Below are positions 1 through 7,419 of a stretch of DNA of 11,201 nt, piece after piece. Position numbers and translations under genes: made by a program. How positions within the stretch are numbered: position 1 is the stretch's first letter; each line of letters starts with the position of its first letter. Source of the stretch: Bacteroidota bacterium (GTDB lineage Bacteria; Bacteroidota; Bacteroidia; CAMBQF01); contig JAIXUZ010000352.1 of assembly GCA_027483285.1 (NCBI GenBank), positions 1 to 11,201 of the forward strand, given 5' to 3'. A model generated the notes under the pieces. It worked only from the letters and a program-made list of their open reading frames with translations. It searched no databases and had not been told where the DNA came from.

Positions 1-104
1 GCTTTGCCTTTTAGCAGCGGACTTAAGTAGCCAAAGGTTACGGCTAAAAAAACAACAACTGCAATAGCATGCGGGACTAACTTTTTAAAATTAACGTTCT
101 TCAT
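1..104 (-). CDS. YfhO-like membrane protein, N-terminal fragment
   Basis: The ATG lies at 104 on the minus strand and the frame stays open to the window edge, giving 34 complete codons. The peptide begins MKNVNFKKLVPHAIAVVVF: a short basic segment, then one hydrophobic helix (about residues 11-31), then a KGK-type polar turn. This resembles the start of the large multi-pass YfhO-family proteins of Bacteroidota, which are glycosyltransferase-like membrane proteins of poorly known role. The assignment rests on this short N-terminus and on the neighbour: the gene starts 18 bases after the stop of the DUF4834-like gene, so the two are probably cotranscribed. No Shine-Dalgarno is visible. Any other multi-pass membrane protein is possible. 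Confidence 0.55.
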   Translation of the reverse strand, partial: MKNVNFKKLVPHAIAVVVFLAVTFGYLSPLLKGK

Positions 105-122
105 GTGTGTTATTTGGTAAAG

Positions 123-350
123 CTATTTTACTTCTTCGTAATCAATATACTCTCCACCCTGTAGTGGTTTTGTTTCTTTTTGCGGCGGGTTTACCACCTT
201 CGTGCCTGTGTTTTGTTGGGCACGCTTTTGCTGTTCCTTCATACGTTCCTGCATATCATTTACAGCACTCCTCATCAGTTCGGGCACAATGTATTTCATC
301 ACCGTGCGGTAAACCATATATATCAACAATAGTATGAGTATGACTCTCAT
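123..350 (-). CDS. Small single-helix membrane protein, DUF4834-like
   Basis: A 75-residue protein with one N-terminal hydrophobic segment (MRVILILLLIYMVYRTV), a short amphipathic part, a charged and Gln-rich stretch (MQERMKEQQKRAQQN), a Pro/Lys linker, and a C-terminus ending GEYIDYEEVK. This layout (single TM helix, basic-polar linker, acidic YxDYEEV tail) is typical of the DUF4834 family of Bacteroidota, whose function is not known. The frame is open to a Met seven codons upstream (371), but a promoter-like box (369-376) covers that Met, so the start at 350 is preferred. It lies 18 bases upstream of the YfhO-like gene on the same strand, so it is probably the first gene of that operon. Confidence 0.6.
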   Translation of the reverse strand: MRVILILLLIYMVYRTVMKYIVPELMRSAVNDMQERMKEQQKRAQQNTGTKVVNPPQKETKPLQGGEYIDYEEVK

Positions 351-368
351 TAAGCAAATTTTAACGGG

Positions 369-395
369 CAAATTTAAACTTTATTATAAAGCCAA
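369..395 (-). promoter_or_regulatory. Putative promoter for the DUF4834-like/YfhO-like operon
   Basis: On the minus strand the box TAAATTTG (369-376) fits the Bacteroidota -7 consensus TAnnTTTG. A TTG (393-395) lies 16 bases upstream, one base short of the usual 17-23 spacing. The box ends 18 bases before the ATG at 350. The position is sensible, but the region is AT-rich and chance matches are likely. Confidence 0.35.
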
Positions 396-667
396 CACGC
401 ACAAGACAAAGCTAAGCATCACATTTATAAACCGCATGTTATTAATCAATTTACACTATTTCTTACATTATTATTACAGCCAAAGTGCCATCCGCCTGGA
501 ACGCAACGTACTGAATATGTGCATTTTGAAATAGATGCACCTACAACATAGTATTGAAAAAGATGTTGAAATCTTACACGGGTAGTGTTTAGGGGGTTGT
601 TTTATACTTTCTTACCTTTAAACAAGGTTAATTTTATCATTCAAGCAGGTTGTAAGTTTTAGGAAAA
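396..667. other. Non-coding region before the hybrid kinase gene
   Basis: No convincing gene is seen here; the short open frame at 334-534 is AT-rich and lacks recognisable features. An inverted repeat GTGCAT/ATGCAC with a 10-base spacer lies at 519-540 and could be an operator or a weak hairpin. A -7-like box TACCTTTA at 613-620 is the best promoter candidate for the kinase operon. Its nearest upstream TTG (597-599) is only 13 bases away, so it is weak. Confidence 0.4.
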
Positions 668-3600
668 GTGCAGAAAGAAGGGAACATATTCAGGCGTATA
701 TCAAAATGGGGACAGGACCCTGCAAAAAGTGCTGCCTATAACAGCCGTGTTGTTGTAACCAATAACCTGCTAATGGTAAGCACAGGCCTATGTATATTTT
801 TAGCCAGCTTATTTTATTATCAGGGTTTGCTAAACCACTTTATAGGGCAAGCCATTGCAGTGGCTATTTATGGGCTGTCGCTTTTACTATCAGAATTAAA
901 AAAAGTAGAATGGGCAAAAATAGTGGCCCTTACATTATCAAATGTGGGCATGTTTACATTTATGACAGCCCTTGGCGACCATAAAGGGATAACCCTGATT
1001 GTTTTTACACTTGTAAGTGTGCCATTTGTAGTTTTTGAATTTAAGCAATGGCGTAAAATTGCCTTTTTTGTTTTGTCGCCCATTGTACTTTACTACCTGC
1101 TAAATATTACCGACTATAAGTTTATTGATTTTGAGCCAGTAGCACCCAATTTAAAGGAGATTATATTTTTGGTTCTTTTTCTATCATCAACGCTAAGCAT
1201 AGTGTTATGTGCTTTGTTTTTGATAAAGGAACGCCTTGATGACCAAAAGAAACTAAGCGACAGGCAATCGCTGATTTCAAAAATAGCCGAGATATCGCCT
1301 AATATTATTTACATTTTTGATGTGGCAAATAACAAGCCTGTGTACGCCAACAACAACCTGCAAAATATTATGGGCTATGATGTGGATGAGCTGAAATGGG
1401 AGACAATACAGAACCTTATTCACCCGCAGGATATTATTGAGGTAGAAAACAACACACGTATATTATTTGCGCGCAAAGACAACCAACCGGTAATAACCAC
1501 TTACCGTATGCGTACCAAACTGGGCAATTATATTTGGATACGCAACCGGAGCCAGGTATTTGAACGCAATGAAAAAGGCAAAGTAAAACTAGTGCTTGGC
1601 GTTTCTGAAGACATTAGCGAAAAGATAGCCGAAAAAGAAGCCTTTACCAGCCTTGATTATTTGCAAAAGAATATACTGGAAGCATCGCCCTATGCAATAA
1701 TAAGTACCGATGCCAATGGCATAATTACCACCTTTAATACCGCAGCCGAAAAAATGTTTGGCTACAATGCTTTAGAACTGGTAGGCAAGAAAACACCATC
1801 GAAAATGTTTGACCGTAAAGAGGTAATAATACGCGCCAAACAAATGAGCCGGGAACTAGGAGTAGATATAACCCCGCCGCTATTTGTAATAGTGCAACGC
1901 CCCCTGCTTGGCCTACCCGATTTTAGCGAGTGGACCTACGTAAAAAAAGATGGAACACGCCTTCCGGCTTTAATTACTGTAAACGTTTTAAAAGATGAAA
2001 AAGGCAATATTACCGGTTACCTTGGTATTGCACAAGACATTACAAAACGTAAACGCGAAGAGCAAATGCTTACTAAAGCCAAAATAGCGGCAGAGGATGC
2101 CAACAAGGCTAAATCGCAGTTTTTGGCTAATATGAGCCACGAAATACGTACCCCGCTTAATGCTATTTTGGGCATGACGGATTTAACATTGGAAGGCCCA
2201 TTGAGCGATGAGCAGCGACAGTACTTAGGCTATGTAAAAGAGTCGGGCTTTAACTTATTGCAGGTGATAAACGATATTCTTGACTTCTCTAAAATCGAGT
2301 CGGGGGTATTTGAATTGTACCCCACAGACTTTAACCTGCATACTACCATTAACAGCATAATAAAATCAACAGCGGTAAAAGCCAATCAAAAAAATCTTGA
2401 GCTATTTACTGATTTTGATAAAGACATACCCGCCATGTTTATTGGCGACTCTGTTCGATTAGGCCAGATACTCAACAATCTGATGGGCAACGCTGTTAAG
2501 TTTACCGATAAGGGGCATGTAGCCTTAACGGTTGAGAAGCTGAGCGACGATGATGACTATATGCAATTGCGTTTTAAGATTAGTGATACTGGTATAGGGA
2601 TAGCCGCTAATAAACATGAATTTATTTTTCAGGCATTTGCACAGGTTGATGATAGCCATAAACGTGTTTACCAGGGTACAGGCCTGGGGTTGAGTATCTC
2701 GCGCCGTTTAGTAGAACAAATGAATGGGCGCATTTGGATAGAAAGCGAACCCGGACAGGGCAGCCATTTTATTTTTACCGTTAAGCTGAAACTAAGCCTG
2801 CAACCTGAGCCCGAATTGCCAAAATACAGCCACCTGCAACTACTTACTTTGGTAGATAGCAATGACAAGAAAAATAGCTACAGTAACCTGGCCGGTTTAA
2901 TAAGCCTGCCATACTCTAGCATTAACAACCTAAACCAACTTAGCCCCGCAACAGCACCTGGCAAACAATGCTTACTGTTGGTAGACCATACAGAGTATGC
3001 TGATATGCTACCTGCTATAGCAACAAAACTGGCTAATACCAATGTGGTAAAACTAATTGCCATAAACCAAAATACCGATGTTGAAACTAAGGCCGGCATT
3101 GAAGAGCTCGGCTTTAAAATATTACTAAAACCAATTATAAACTACGACCTAAAAGCGATATTAGATAACTATCCTGCGCAAGTAAAAACTCCAAGGCCTG
3201 ATGTTGCGCAAGTATCGGGACGCAGTGCTGTAATGGCAGCCAATGCACCACTGCATTTTTTGGTTGTAGAGGATAACGATGTAAACCGCCTGCTAACATT
3301 ACGCCTGATAGAAAAGCTAGGCTACAATGCGGATGTTGCCGAAAACGGCGAAGAAGGTGTTGAACGAGTAAATGCCCGAGTGTATGACATGGTGATTATG
3401 GACATACAAATGCCGCAGATGGATGGCCTGGAGGCAACCCAACTGATACGGGAGATTGACGCAGAGCGTGGATTACATACCCCAATAATAGCAATGACCG
3501 CCCATGCCATGAAAGGCGACCGCGAAAAGTACCTTGTACAGGGTATTGACGAATATATATCAAAGCCGTTTGAAAGAAAGCAACTGGAAGAGAAGATACA

Positions 3601-4042
3601 GATTTTGACAGAACGCTTTGAACGACCAACCCAATTGTTTAACCAGAAAAAAAGCCCGGCTATGGAAAACAGTGAGGCGCCAAAGGTAGACCTAAGCTAT
3701 TTGGAAAACCTTTTAAATGGCAATTACAGCGCAATAAGCGAAGTGCTTACCATGTTTATTACCCAAACTCCATCATTACTTGGGGAAATGCGCAATGCCT
3801 ACAGCAACGGGCAAATGGACAAACTAAGTAAATTTACCCATAAGCTAAAAGGCACACTGGTTGCCATTGGCGTAAACGGTAAGGATATGGAACGTTTAAA
3901 GACTATTGAAGAACAAGCGATATTAGATTCAGACAGAAGTAATATTAAATTGATGCTGGATGCCTCGACCGACAGGTTACTTGGTATAGTTGATGAGATT
4001 AAAGAATACGTTGAAAATTTGAACCACAAAACGAATGCTTAA
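668..4042 (+). CDS. Membrane-bound hybrid histidine kinase with PAS, receiver and Hpt domains
   Basis: A 1124-residue sensor kinase. Order of parts: about six TM helices (residues 33-187); PAS 1 (about 205-318); PAS 2 (about 332-460), with the ITPP...EWTYVKKDGTRLP insert common in such kinases; HisKA with HEIRTP, phospho-acceptor His491; HATPase with N-box Asn604/Asn608, DTGIG at 640-644 and GTGLGL at 670-675; a divergent receiver (about 722-832); a canonical receiver (about 862-978) with Glu868/Asp869, Asp912, Thr944 and Lys966; and a C-terminal Hpt with His1058 in THKLKGT. It therefore carries a full His-Asp-His relay like BarA-type kinases. The start is GTG, with AGGA six to three bases before it; an in-frame stop at 653-655 excludes a longer form, and the first ATG (codon 36) would cut into TM 1. 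The input signal is unknown. It heads a run of three signalling genes. Confidence 0.93.
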   Translation: MQKEGNIFRRISKWGQDPAKSAAYNSRVVVTNNLLMVSTGLCIFLASLFYYQGLLNHFIGQAIAVAIYGLSLLLSELKKVEWAKIVALTLSNVGMFTFMTALGDHKGITLIVFTLVSVPFVVFEFKQWRKIAFFVLSPIVLYYLLNITDYKFIDFEPVAPNLKEIIFLVLFLSSTLSIVLCALFLIKERLDDQKKLSDRQSLISKIAEISPNIIYIFDVANNKPVYANNNLQNIMGYDVDELKWETIQNLIHPQDIIEVENNTRILFARKDNQPVITTYRMRTKLGNYIWIRNRSQVFERNEKGKVKLVLGVSEDISEKIAEKEAFTSLDYLQKNILEASPYAIISTDANGIITTFNTAAEKMFGYNALELVGKKTPSKMFDRKEVIIRAKQMSRELGVDITPPLFVIVQRPLLGLPDFSEWTYVKKDGTRLPALITVNVLKDEKGNITGYLGIAQDITKRKREEQMLTKAKIAAEDANKAKSQFLANMSHEIRTPLNAILGMTDLTLEGPLSDEQRQYLGYVKESGFNLLQVINDILDFSKIESGVFELYPTDFNLHTTINSIIKSTAVKANQKNLELFTDFDKDIPAMFIGDSVRLGQILNNLMGNAVKFTDKGHVALTVEKLSDDDDYMQLRFKISDTGIGIAANKHEFIFQAFAQVDDSHKRVYQGTGLGLSISRRLVEQMNGRIWIESEPGQGSHFIFTVKLKLSLQPEPELPKYSHLQLLTLVDSNDKKNSYSNLAGLISLPYSSINNLNQLSPATAPGKQCLLLVDHTEYADMLPAIATKLANTNVVKLIAINQNTDVETKAGIEELGFKILLKPIINYDLKAILDNYPAQVKTPRPDVAQVSGRSAVMAANAPLHFLVVEDNDVNRLLTLRLIEKLGYNADVAENGEEGVERVNARVYDMVIMDIQMPQMDGLEATQLIREIDAERGLHTPIIAMTAHAMKGDREKYLVQGIDEYISKPFERKQLEEKIQILTERFERPTQLFNQKKSPAMENSEAPKVDLSYLENLLNGNYSAISEVLTMFITQTPSLLGEMRNAYSNGQMDKLSKFTHKLKGTLVAIGVNGKDMERLKTIEEQAILDSDRSNIKLMLDASTDRLLGIVDEIKEYVENLNHKTNA

Positions 4043-4086
4043 GCCTACCACAACATATATTAACCAACCACCAATACATTTCTGCT

Positions 4087-6804
4087 ATGAAGAAACCTTT
4101 ACTTTTAGTAGAAGATAACGAAATAGATGCGTTTCGCATCAAGCAGGCTTTAGCTAACGGTGTATATGCCTCTTACAAAGTACAGCATTTTACCACCCTT
4201 GGCAAAGCTTTAAACTGGCTTAAAACTAACGAAGCCCAGCTGGTTTTGTTAGACCTTAGTTTGCCTGATAGCGTAGACACTAAAACGTACCACAACTTTG
4301 CTGAAAAGCATCCATTTTTACCTGTGGTAATTCTATCTTCAACCGACAATTATCATATTGGACTTGATGCTATACGCAACGGGGCGCAAGACTTTGTAGA
4401 GAAAGAACGGATGGAGCCTATAATACTGGAAAGGGCTATTAACAAAGCGCTGGAGCGTAACCGCTTGGTGTACGAGCTGGAGAAAGCCCGCACCGATGCC
4501 CAGCAAAGTGCCTCAAAATTAACATCAGTAATAGATAACTCCCAACAAACAATATGGTTGGTAGATACCGACTTTAAGCTGGAGGCTTTCAATAAAAAAT
4601 TCTCGACCAGCATTAAGCGTAAAACAGGGGTAATACCTCGCGTAGGCGAGAGTGTAAATGATAATGTGCATATAAACAACTTCGACTCGTGGCGCTTTTT
4701 GTATAACCGCGCCCTGCTAGGAGAGCAGTTTACCGAGGTGAAGCGCTATGTAATAGATAACCGAGACTACTATGCCGAATATACCTTTGTGCCGGTAAAA
4801 CAAAACGGAGCTGTATCTGGCATATCTGTAAGTGCACGCGACATTACTAATAAACGCCGTATGATGGCATTGCTGCAGGCAGAAAGGCAAATACTTGCCG
4901 ACCAGGCCATGGGCAAATCATTTGATATATCATTTACCAACCTGATAAACAATATTGAAAAACTGGGCCATGGTATGCAGTGCTCTGTTATGCTTTGCAA
5001 GCCCAATAGCAAGCTATACTATATAGCAGCCCCATCTATGCCCGAAAAGTTTGTGGCAAAAACCAACGGTATATGCTCTGTGCCCGAAAAGCTTAATGCA
5101 CCTATTGTATTAAATGGGCCTACCACAACAGTGCTCGATAAAATGTTCACCGCCGGCTGGGAACAGGTGCGTAGTGTTGGCAAAACATTTGGGTATGATA
5201 CAATATACTCTTTCCCTATCCTGTCAAGCCGCAACACCACATTGGGTTGTATAACGGCTTATTACAAAACAGGAGTTAAAACATCAAAGCTTGACTTTGA
5301 AATTATAGAGCGCATAAAAATACTGGCATCGGCTATTATTGAGAAAAAAATATCAGACGAAACAATAACTGCTAACGAGATGCGCTTCAGGGCGCTTATT
5401 GAAAAAAGCCCGGAGGTGATATTGCTGCTTGATGAAAAGGTTAAAATGCAATATGCATCTCCATCGGCAAGTAAAAATCTTGGTCTTAAAACCAATGAGT
5501 TGGAAAGCACAACATTATTTAAATACCTGCATAAGGAAGACCTGGACGATGTGAAACGCAAACTGGGCCGCCTGCTTAAAAAACCTGACAGCTCTTGCAG
5601 CATAAGCATGCAACTGGCAAACAAAAAAGGTGAGTGGCGCAAGTTTGAAGGCAAAGCCACCAACCTTCTTAAAGATGCATCGGTGGGGGCTGTAGTTCTT
5701 AACCTAAGCGATGTAACCGAGGAGTTTGAAACCCGCAACGAACTTAGACTACGTGAAAGGGCGTTAGAAGCATCGAGCAACGGTAAGGTAATCATCAACT
5801 CGTTTATGCCGGGCATGCCTGTGGTTTATGCAAACCAAGCATTTTTTGAAATGAGTGGCTTTGACGAAGATGATATAATAGATAAAGACAGTAGCTTTTT
5901 GATAGGCCCCGACTCTGCACCCGAAACTATTGAAGAAATTTATTCGGCGCTGCTTAATAAAACGGAATTTAAAGGAGAGATACTTAGCTACCGTAAAGAC
6001 GAAAGCAAATTTTGGTGTTACATAACCTTATCACCGGTTTTTGATGAAAAAGGTGAACTGGTGTATTATATATGTAACATGAATGATATTAGTGCCCTTA
6101 AGGATACGGAGATTAAACTGCGCCAAAAGAATAATGAGCTAAACACCTTTGTATACAAAGCCACCCACGACTTAAAAGGTCCGTTAGCCTCAATACTTGG
6201 GCTTAGCCAACTGGCAGCAGATAATGTAAAAGACCCGGAAGCATCGAGCTATATTAACTATATACGCGAAAGTACACTAAGGCTGGATATGATATTGAAC
6301 GACCTGCTGCGAATATCTACCGTAACACATGTTACGCCAAGCTACCAGCGTATAGACCTTAACAAGATTGTAAACAACATAGCCAGCATTGTGGGCGGCA
6401 ACCACAAAAAAGAAGGGGTTGATATTAAAACCAGCATTAACGTAACCAACGATTTGTTTACAGATGAAACCCTGCTTACATCGGCGTTGCAAAACCTATT
6501 GGATAACGCGGTAAAATATAAAAACACCCGCGCTATACAGCCTTATGCAATGATAGAAGCCCATAACTACAAAGAGGGCGTTGCCATTAGCATATCTGAT
6601 AACGGTTGCGGCACCCCAAAAGAAATGCAAGACAAGATTTTTGATATGTTTTTCAGGGGTAATGAAAAGTCTACAGGATCGGGCCTTGGCCTGTATATGG
6701 TGAAGAAAGCAGTAGAAAAATTAAACGGTGACATCAATTTCACATCTGAGGTTGGTGTCGGCTCAGTTTTCACGTTATATTTGCCCAGCCTAAAACAGAT
6801 ATAA
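4087..6804 (+). CDS. Soluble receiver-PAS-GAF-PAS-PAS histidine kinase
   Basis: A 905-residue protein without TM segments, so cytoplasmic. Domains: N-terminal receiver (1-122) with Glu9/Asp10, phospho-acceptor Asp56, Ser85 and Lys106, where the usual KP is KE; a short coiled coil (about 122-146); PAS 1 (about 147-256); a GAF-like domain (about 262-425); PAS 2 (about 430-548); PAS 3 of LOV-like sequence (about 555-670); HisKA with THDLKGPL, phospho-acceptor His694; HATPase with N-box Asn803/Asn807, DNGCG at 838-842 and GSGLGL at 864-869. An N-terminal receiver suggests that its kinase activity is gated by phosphorylation from another kinase, the upstream hybrid kinase being the obvious candidate (inference). 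The ATG lies 44 bases after the upstream stop with no terminator between, so cotranscription is likely. No Shine-Dalgarno is seen. Confidence 0.92.
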   Translation: MKKPLLLVEDNEIDAFRIKQALANGVYASYKVQHFTTLGKALNWLKTNEAQLVLLDLSLPDSVDTKTYHNFAEKHPFLPVVILSSTDNYHIGLDAIRNGAQDFVEKERMEPIILERAINKALERNRLVYELEKARTDAQQSASKLTSVIDNSQQTIWLVDTDFKLEAFNKKFSTSIKRKTGVIPRVGESVNDNVHINNFDSWRFLYNRALLGEQFTEVKRYVIDNRDYYAEYTFVPVKQNGAVSGISVSARDITNKRRMMALLQAERQILADQAMGKSFDISFTNLINNIEKLGHGMQCSVMLCKPNSKLYYIAAPSMPEKFVAKTNGICSVPEKLNAPIVLNGPTTTVLDKMFTAGWEQVRSVGKTFGYDTIYSFPILSSRNTTLGCITAYYKTGVKTSKLDFEIIERIKILASAIIEKKISDETITANEMRFRALIEKSPEVILLLDEKVKMQYASPSASKNLGLKTNELESTTLFKYLHKEDLDDVKRKLGRLLKKPDSSCSISMQLANKKGEWRKFEGKATNLLKDASVGAVVLNLSDVTEEFETRNELRLRERALEASSNGKVIINSFMPGMPVVYANQAFFEMSGFDEDDIIDKDSSFLIGPDSAPETIEEIYSALLNKTEFKGEILSYRKDESKFWCYITLSPVFDEKGELVYYICNMNDISALKDTEIKLRQKNNELNTFVYKATHDLKGPLASILGLSQLAADNVKDPEASSYINYIRESTLRLDMILNDLLRISTVTHVTPSYQRIDLNKIVNNIASIVGGNHKKEGVDIKTSINVTNDLFTDETLLTSALQNLLDNAVKYKNTRAIQPYAMIEAHNYKEGVAISISDNGCGTPKEMQDKIFDMFFRGNEKSTGSGLGLYMVKKAVEKLNGDINFTSEVGVGSVFTLYLPSLKQI

Positions 6805-6858
6805 AAAATTTGGATATTAGTAAAAAAATCAGTTATTTAGAGTGCTTAAATTGAGAGT

Positions 6859-7281
6859 ATGGCAGTGAAAAAACCCCAATCGTCGTACAAAAATGTAATG
6901 CTGATAGACGACAGCGAGATTGACAACTTCATCAACCAGAAGATGATTGAGGGCTGCAACTTTGCAGGCAACGTATATGTGCACACCAGCAGCAAGAGTG
7001 CGCTTGAATTTTTAAAGAACTTTGACCGTACTGGTGTGTTTCCAAAAGAGCTTAGCCCTGAGGTTATTTTCCTAGACATCAACATGCCGATAATGGATGG
7101 CTTTCAGTTTGTGGATGAATTCCAAAAACTAGGCAAAGAACTGCGCGATACCATTAAGATTGTTTTCCTTACTACATCGCTAAACCCGCAAGACCAAGAA
7201 AAAGCTCTTAAAACCCCTGGGGTGCTTAAATACATTAACAAACCCCTTACCCGCGACCATTTGAACGGAATAGCCAAATAG
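6859..7281 (+). CDS. Stand-alone response-regulator receiver protein
   Basis: A 140-residue protein that is only a receiver domain. It has the acidic pair Asp17/Asp18 (LIDDSE), phospho-acceptor Asp73 in FLDINMPIMDG, Thr105 in FLTTS and Lys128-Pro129 in YINKPL, so all residues needed for phosphorylation are present. The insert between beta-2 and beta-3 (FDRTGVFPKELSPE) is typical of single-domain regulators that partner PAS-type kinases in Bacteroidota and cyanobacteria (Rcp1-like). There is no output domain; it may be a phosphate shuttle or sink or bind a target protein directly. It starts 54 bases after the second kinase gene and is followed by a hairpin terminator, so it is likely the last gene of the operon. 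The stop codon TAG is the first three bases of a heptad repeat. Confidence 0.92.
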   Translation: MAVKKPQSSYKNVMLIDDSEIDNFINQKMIEGCNFAGNVYVHTSSKSALEFLKNFDRTGVFPKELSPEVIFLDINMPIMDGFQFVDEFQKLGKELRDTIKIVFLTTSLNPQDQEKALKTPGVLKYINKPLTRDHLNGIAK

Positions 7282-7306
7282 CTGATAGCTTTTAGCTAGT
7301 AGCTTA
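7279..7306 (+). repeat. Four heptad repeats TAGCTNN
   Basis: TAGCTGA, TAGCTTT, TAGCTAG and TAGCTTA follow each other without gaps, then a partial fifth copy TAG. The first copy begins at the stop codon of the receiver gene. AGCT is self-complementary, so several alternative small stems are possible. The array sits just before the terminator. Confidence 0.75.
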
Positions 7307-7313
7307 TAGAATT

Positions 7314-7345
7314 AAAATCCCTGACACTAGCGTGTTGGGGATTTT
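7314..7345 (+). terminator. Rho-independent terminator of the signalling operon
   Basis: A 14-pair stem: AAAATCCC (7314-7321) pairs with GGGATTTT (7338-7345), two G-U pairs follow, then ACAC (7324-7327) with GTGT (7332-7335), closed by the loop TAGC. A T-rich tail follows. It lies 32 bases after the stop of the receiver gene. Confidence 0.8.
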
Positions 7346-7367
7346 TGTTCTTATGATTAGGCACAAA

Positions 7368-7398
7368 AAAGCCCCTGATATATATTGTCAGGGGCTTT
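7368..7398 (-). terminator. Rho-independent terminator of typA, probably bidirectional
   Basis: An 11-pair perfect stem, AAAGCCCCTGA (7368-7378) with TCAGGGGCTTT (7388-7398), and a nine-base AT-rich loop. Read on the minus strand it ends in a run of six T, 22 bases after the typA stop codon. In the plus direction it would back up the terminator at 7314-7345. Confidence 0.88.
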
Positions 7399-7419
7399 AT
7401 ATAGTTGAAATAAATATTA

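Noticed and set aside
334..534. Open frame of 66 codons on the plus strand in the non-coding region
   Set aside because: It is AT-rich, with biased low-complexity residues and no motif, and it overlaps the start of the DUF4834-like gene and its promoter candidate on the other strand.
5262..5816. 184-codon open frame antisense to the second kinase
   Set aside because: It is rich in Leu, Ser and Arg with no domain pattern, lies wholly within a clear kinase gene, and follows from the codon bias of the plus-strand gene.
5743..6100. Blue-light receptor (LOV) call for PAS 3
   Set aside because: The cysteine needed for the flavin adduct is serine and the other flavin contacts are changed, so a photoreceptor role is not supported.
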